Shown piece by piece: positions 7,153 through 7,275 of a stretch of DNA of 7,275 nucleotides. The notes beneath the pieces are model-generated. The model was not told the origin of the DNA, searched no databases, and worked only from the letters and a program-made list of their open reading frames with translations. This DNA is from Geobacter sp. UBA6802 (lineage in GTDB: Bacteria; Desulfobacterota; Desulfuromonadia; Geobacterales; Pseudopelobacteraceae). Made by a program: the position numbers and the translations under genes. The first letter of the stretch is position 1. Every line of letters begins with the position of its first letter. The DNA lies in the NCBI GenBank assembly GCA_002452325.1, contig DKFG01000165.1, positions 1 to 7,275 on the forward strand, in the 5' to 3' direction.

Positions 7153-7250
7153 TACTCAAAGGAGCGGATGGTTTTGAGTAATCTGCCTACAATCATGGTA
7201 TCAGCCTCTCCGGCCCGGACCACAATCGGCAGCAGATGTTTGTTCTCAGG
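7152..7250 (-). pseudogene. C-terminal remnant of a LexA/UmuD-like S24 protein, truncated by an insertion sequence
   Basis: The frame from CCT at 7250 to TAA at 7154-7152 encodes 32 residues beginning PENKHLLPIVV and ending VGRLLKTIRSFE. This matches the end of LexA-type S24 proteins: E. coli LexA has LLPENSEFKPIVV followed by a short strand and a GVIRN-type ending. The upstream part, holding the DNA-binding domain and the serine-lysine protease dyad, is absent. The reading frame meets TGA at 7253-7251, exactly where the insertion-sequence tip begins. The protein was probably the SOS repressor or UmuD-like regulator of the polymerase cassette. Whether the missing portion survives beyond the insertion sequence cannot be seen. 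Confidence 0.7.
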
Positions 7251-7275
7251 TCACTACTGTCCGGTTAATAACTGA
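7251..7275. mobile_element. Tip of an insertion sequence (right boundary)
   Basis: TCACTACTGTCCGGTTAAT read outward on the plus strand matches the left boundary in inverse orientation (18 of the first 19 bases). It begins precisely where the LexA-like coding sequence is broken. The differences beyond base 19 suggest that the two boundaries are the left and right ends of one element type, or two related copies. No transposase is inside the window, and target duplications cannot be checked. Confidence 0.65.

Noticed and set aside
6925..7275. Plus-strand open frame of 116 codons at the right end
   Set aside because: It lies antisense to the 79-aa gene and the LexA-like remnant, both of which have good protein-level support, and it runs through the insertion-sequence tip.
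1..7275. Complete composite transposon
   Set aside because: Only 25-bp tips are visible; no transposase, no outer flanks and no target duplication can be seen, so the claim is not supportable from this window.
1..7275. tRNA, rRNA or CRISPR array
   Set aside because: No cloverleaf-like sequence, rRNA stretch or regularly spaced repeats were noticed; the window is almost entirely coding.

Overview
This is a 7.3 kb accessory segment of a bacterial genome. All nine recognisable coding regions are on the minus strand, so the map reads from right to left. Shine-Dalgarno sites of the GGAG type, a Y-family polymerase with a DinB-like core and clamp motif, and a DUF932 gene all fit a Gram-negative bacterium, most likely a proteobacterium, with mid-40s GC by eye. 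I cannot name the species.

Both window ends carry the same 15-bp sequence in opposite orientation (5'-TCACTACTGTCCGGT read outward at 25 to 11 and 7251 to 7265). The similarity stops sharply at the inner edge and continues imperfectly outward. Each end looks like 25 bp of the tip of an insertion sequence whose body lies outside the window. Both outermost genes run into these tips and are cut there.

Right block (about 7250 to 5674): a decapitated SOS-type cassette. It holds the last 32 codons of a LexA/UmuD-like (S24) gene, a 79-residue unknown protein whose start codon shares one base with that gene's stop, and a 410-residue Y-family DNA polymerase 6 bp further on. The S24 part containing the protease residues, and the promoter of the unit, have been lost to the insertion.

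Middle (5673 to 5521): a 153-bp spacer with a possible extended -10 promoter and a hairpin that overlaps the ribosome binding site of the next gene. I see no convincing terminator behind the polymerase.

Left block (5520 to beyond 1): a tightly packed six-gene run. In order it contains a Cys-containing protein of unknown function (319 aa), a small unknown (141 aa), a DUF932 protein (338 aa), a PPP-type metallophosphatase (228 aa), an ankyrin-like protein (433 aa, possibly frameshifted near its end), and a protein with a short helix-turn-helix-like N-terminus (at least 321 aa, cut by the left insertion sequence). Gaps between the first five are 9 to 19 bp, so co-transcription is likely. DUF932 genes are typical of plasmids, prophages and integrative elements, which supports a mobile or island origin. 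The combination of an orphan protein phosphatase, DUF932, ankyrin-like repeats and two unrecognised proteins is the best candidate here for an undescribed system. Its function cannot be read from the sequence alone.
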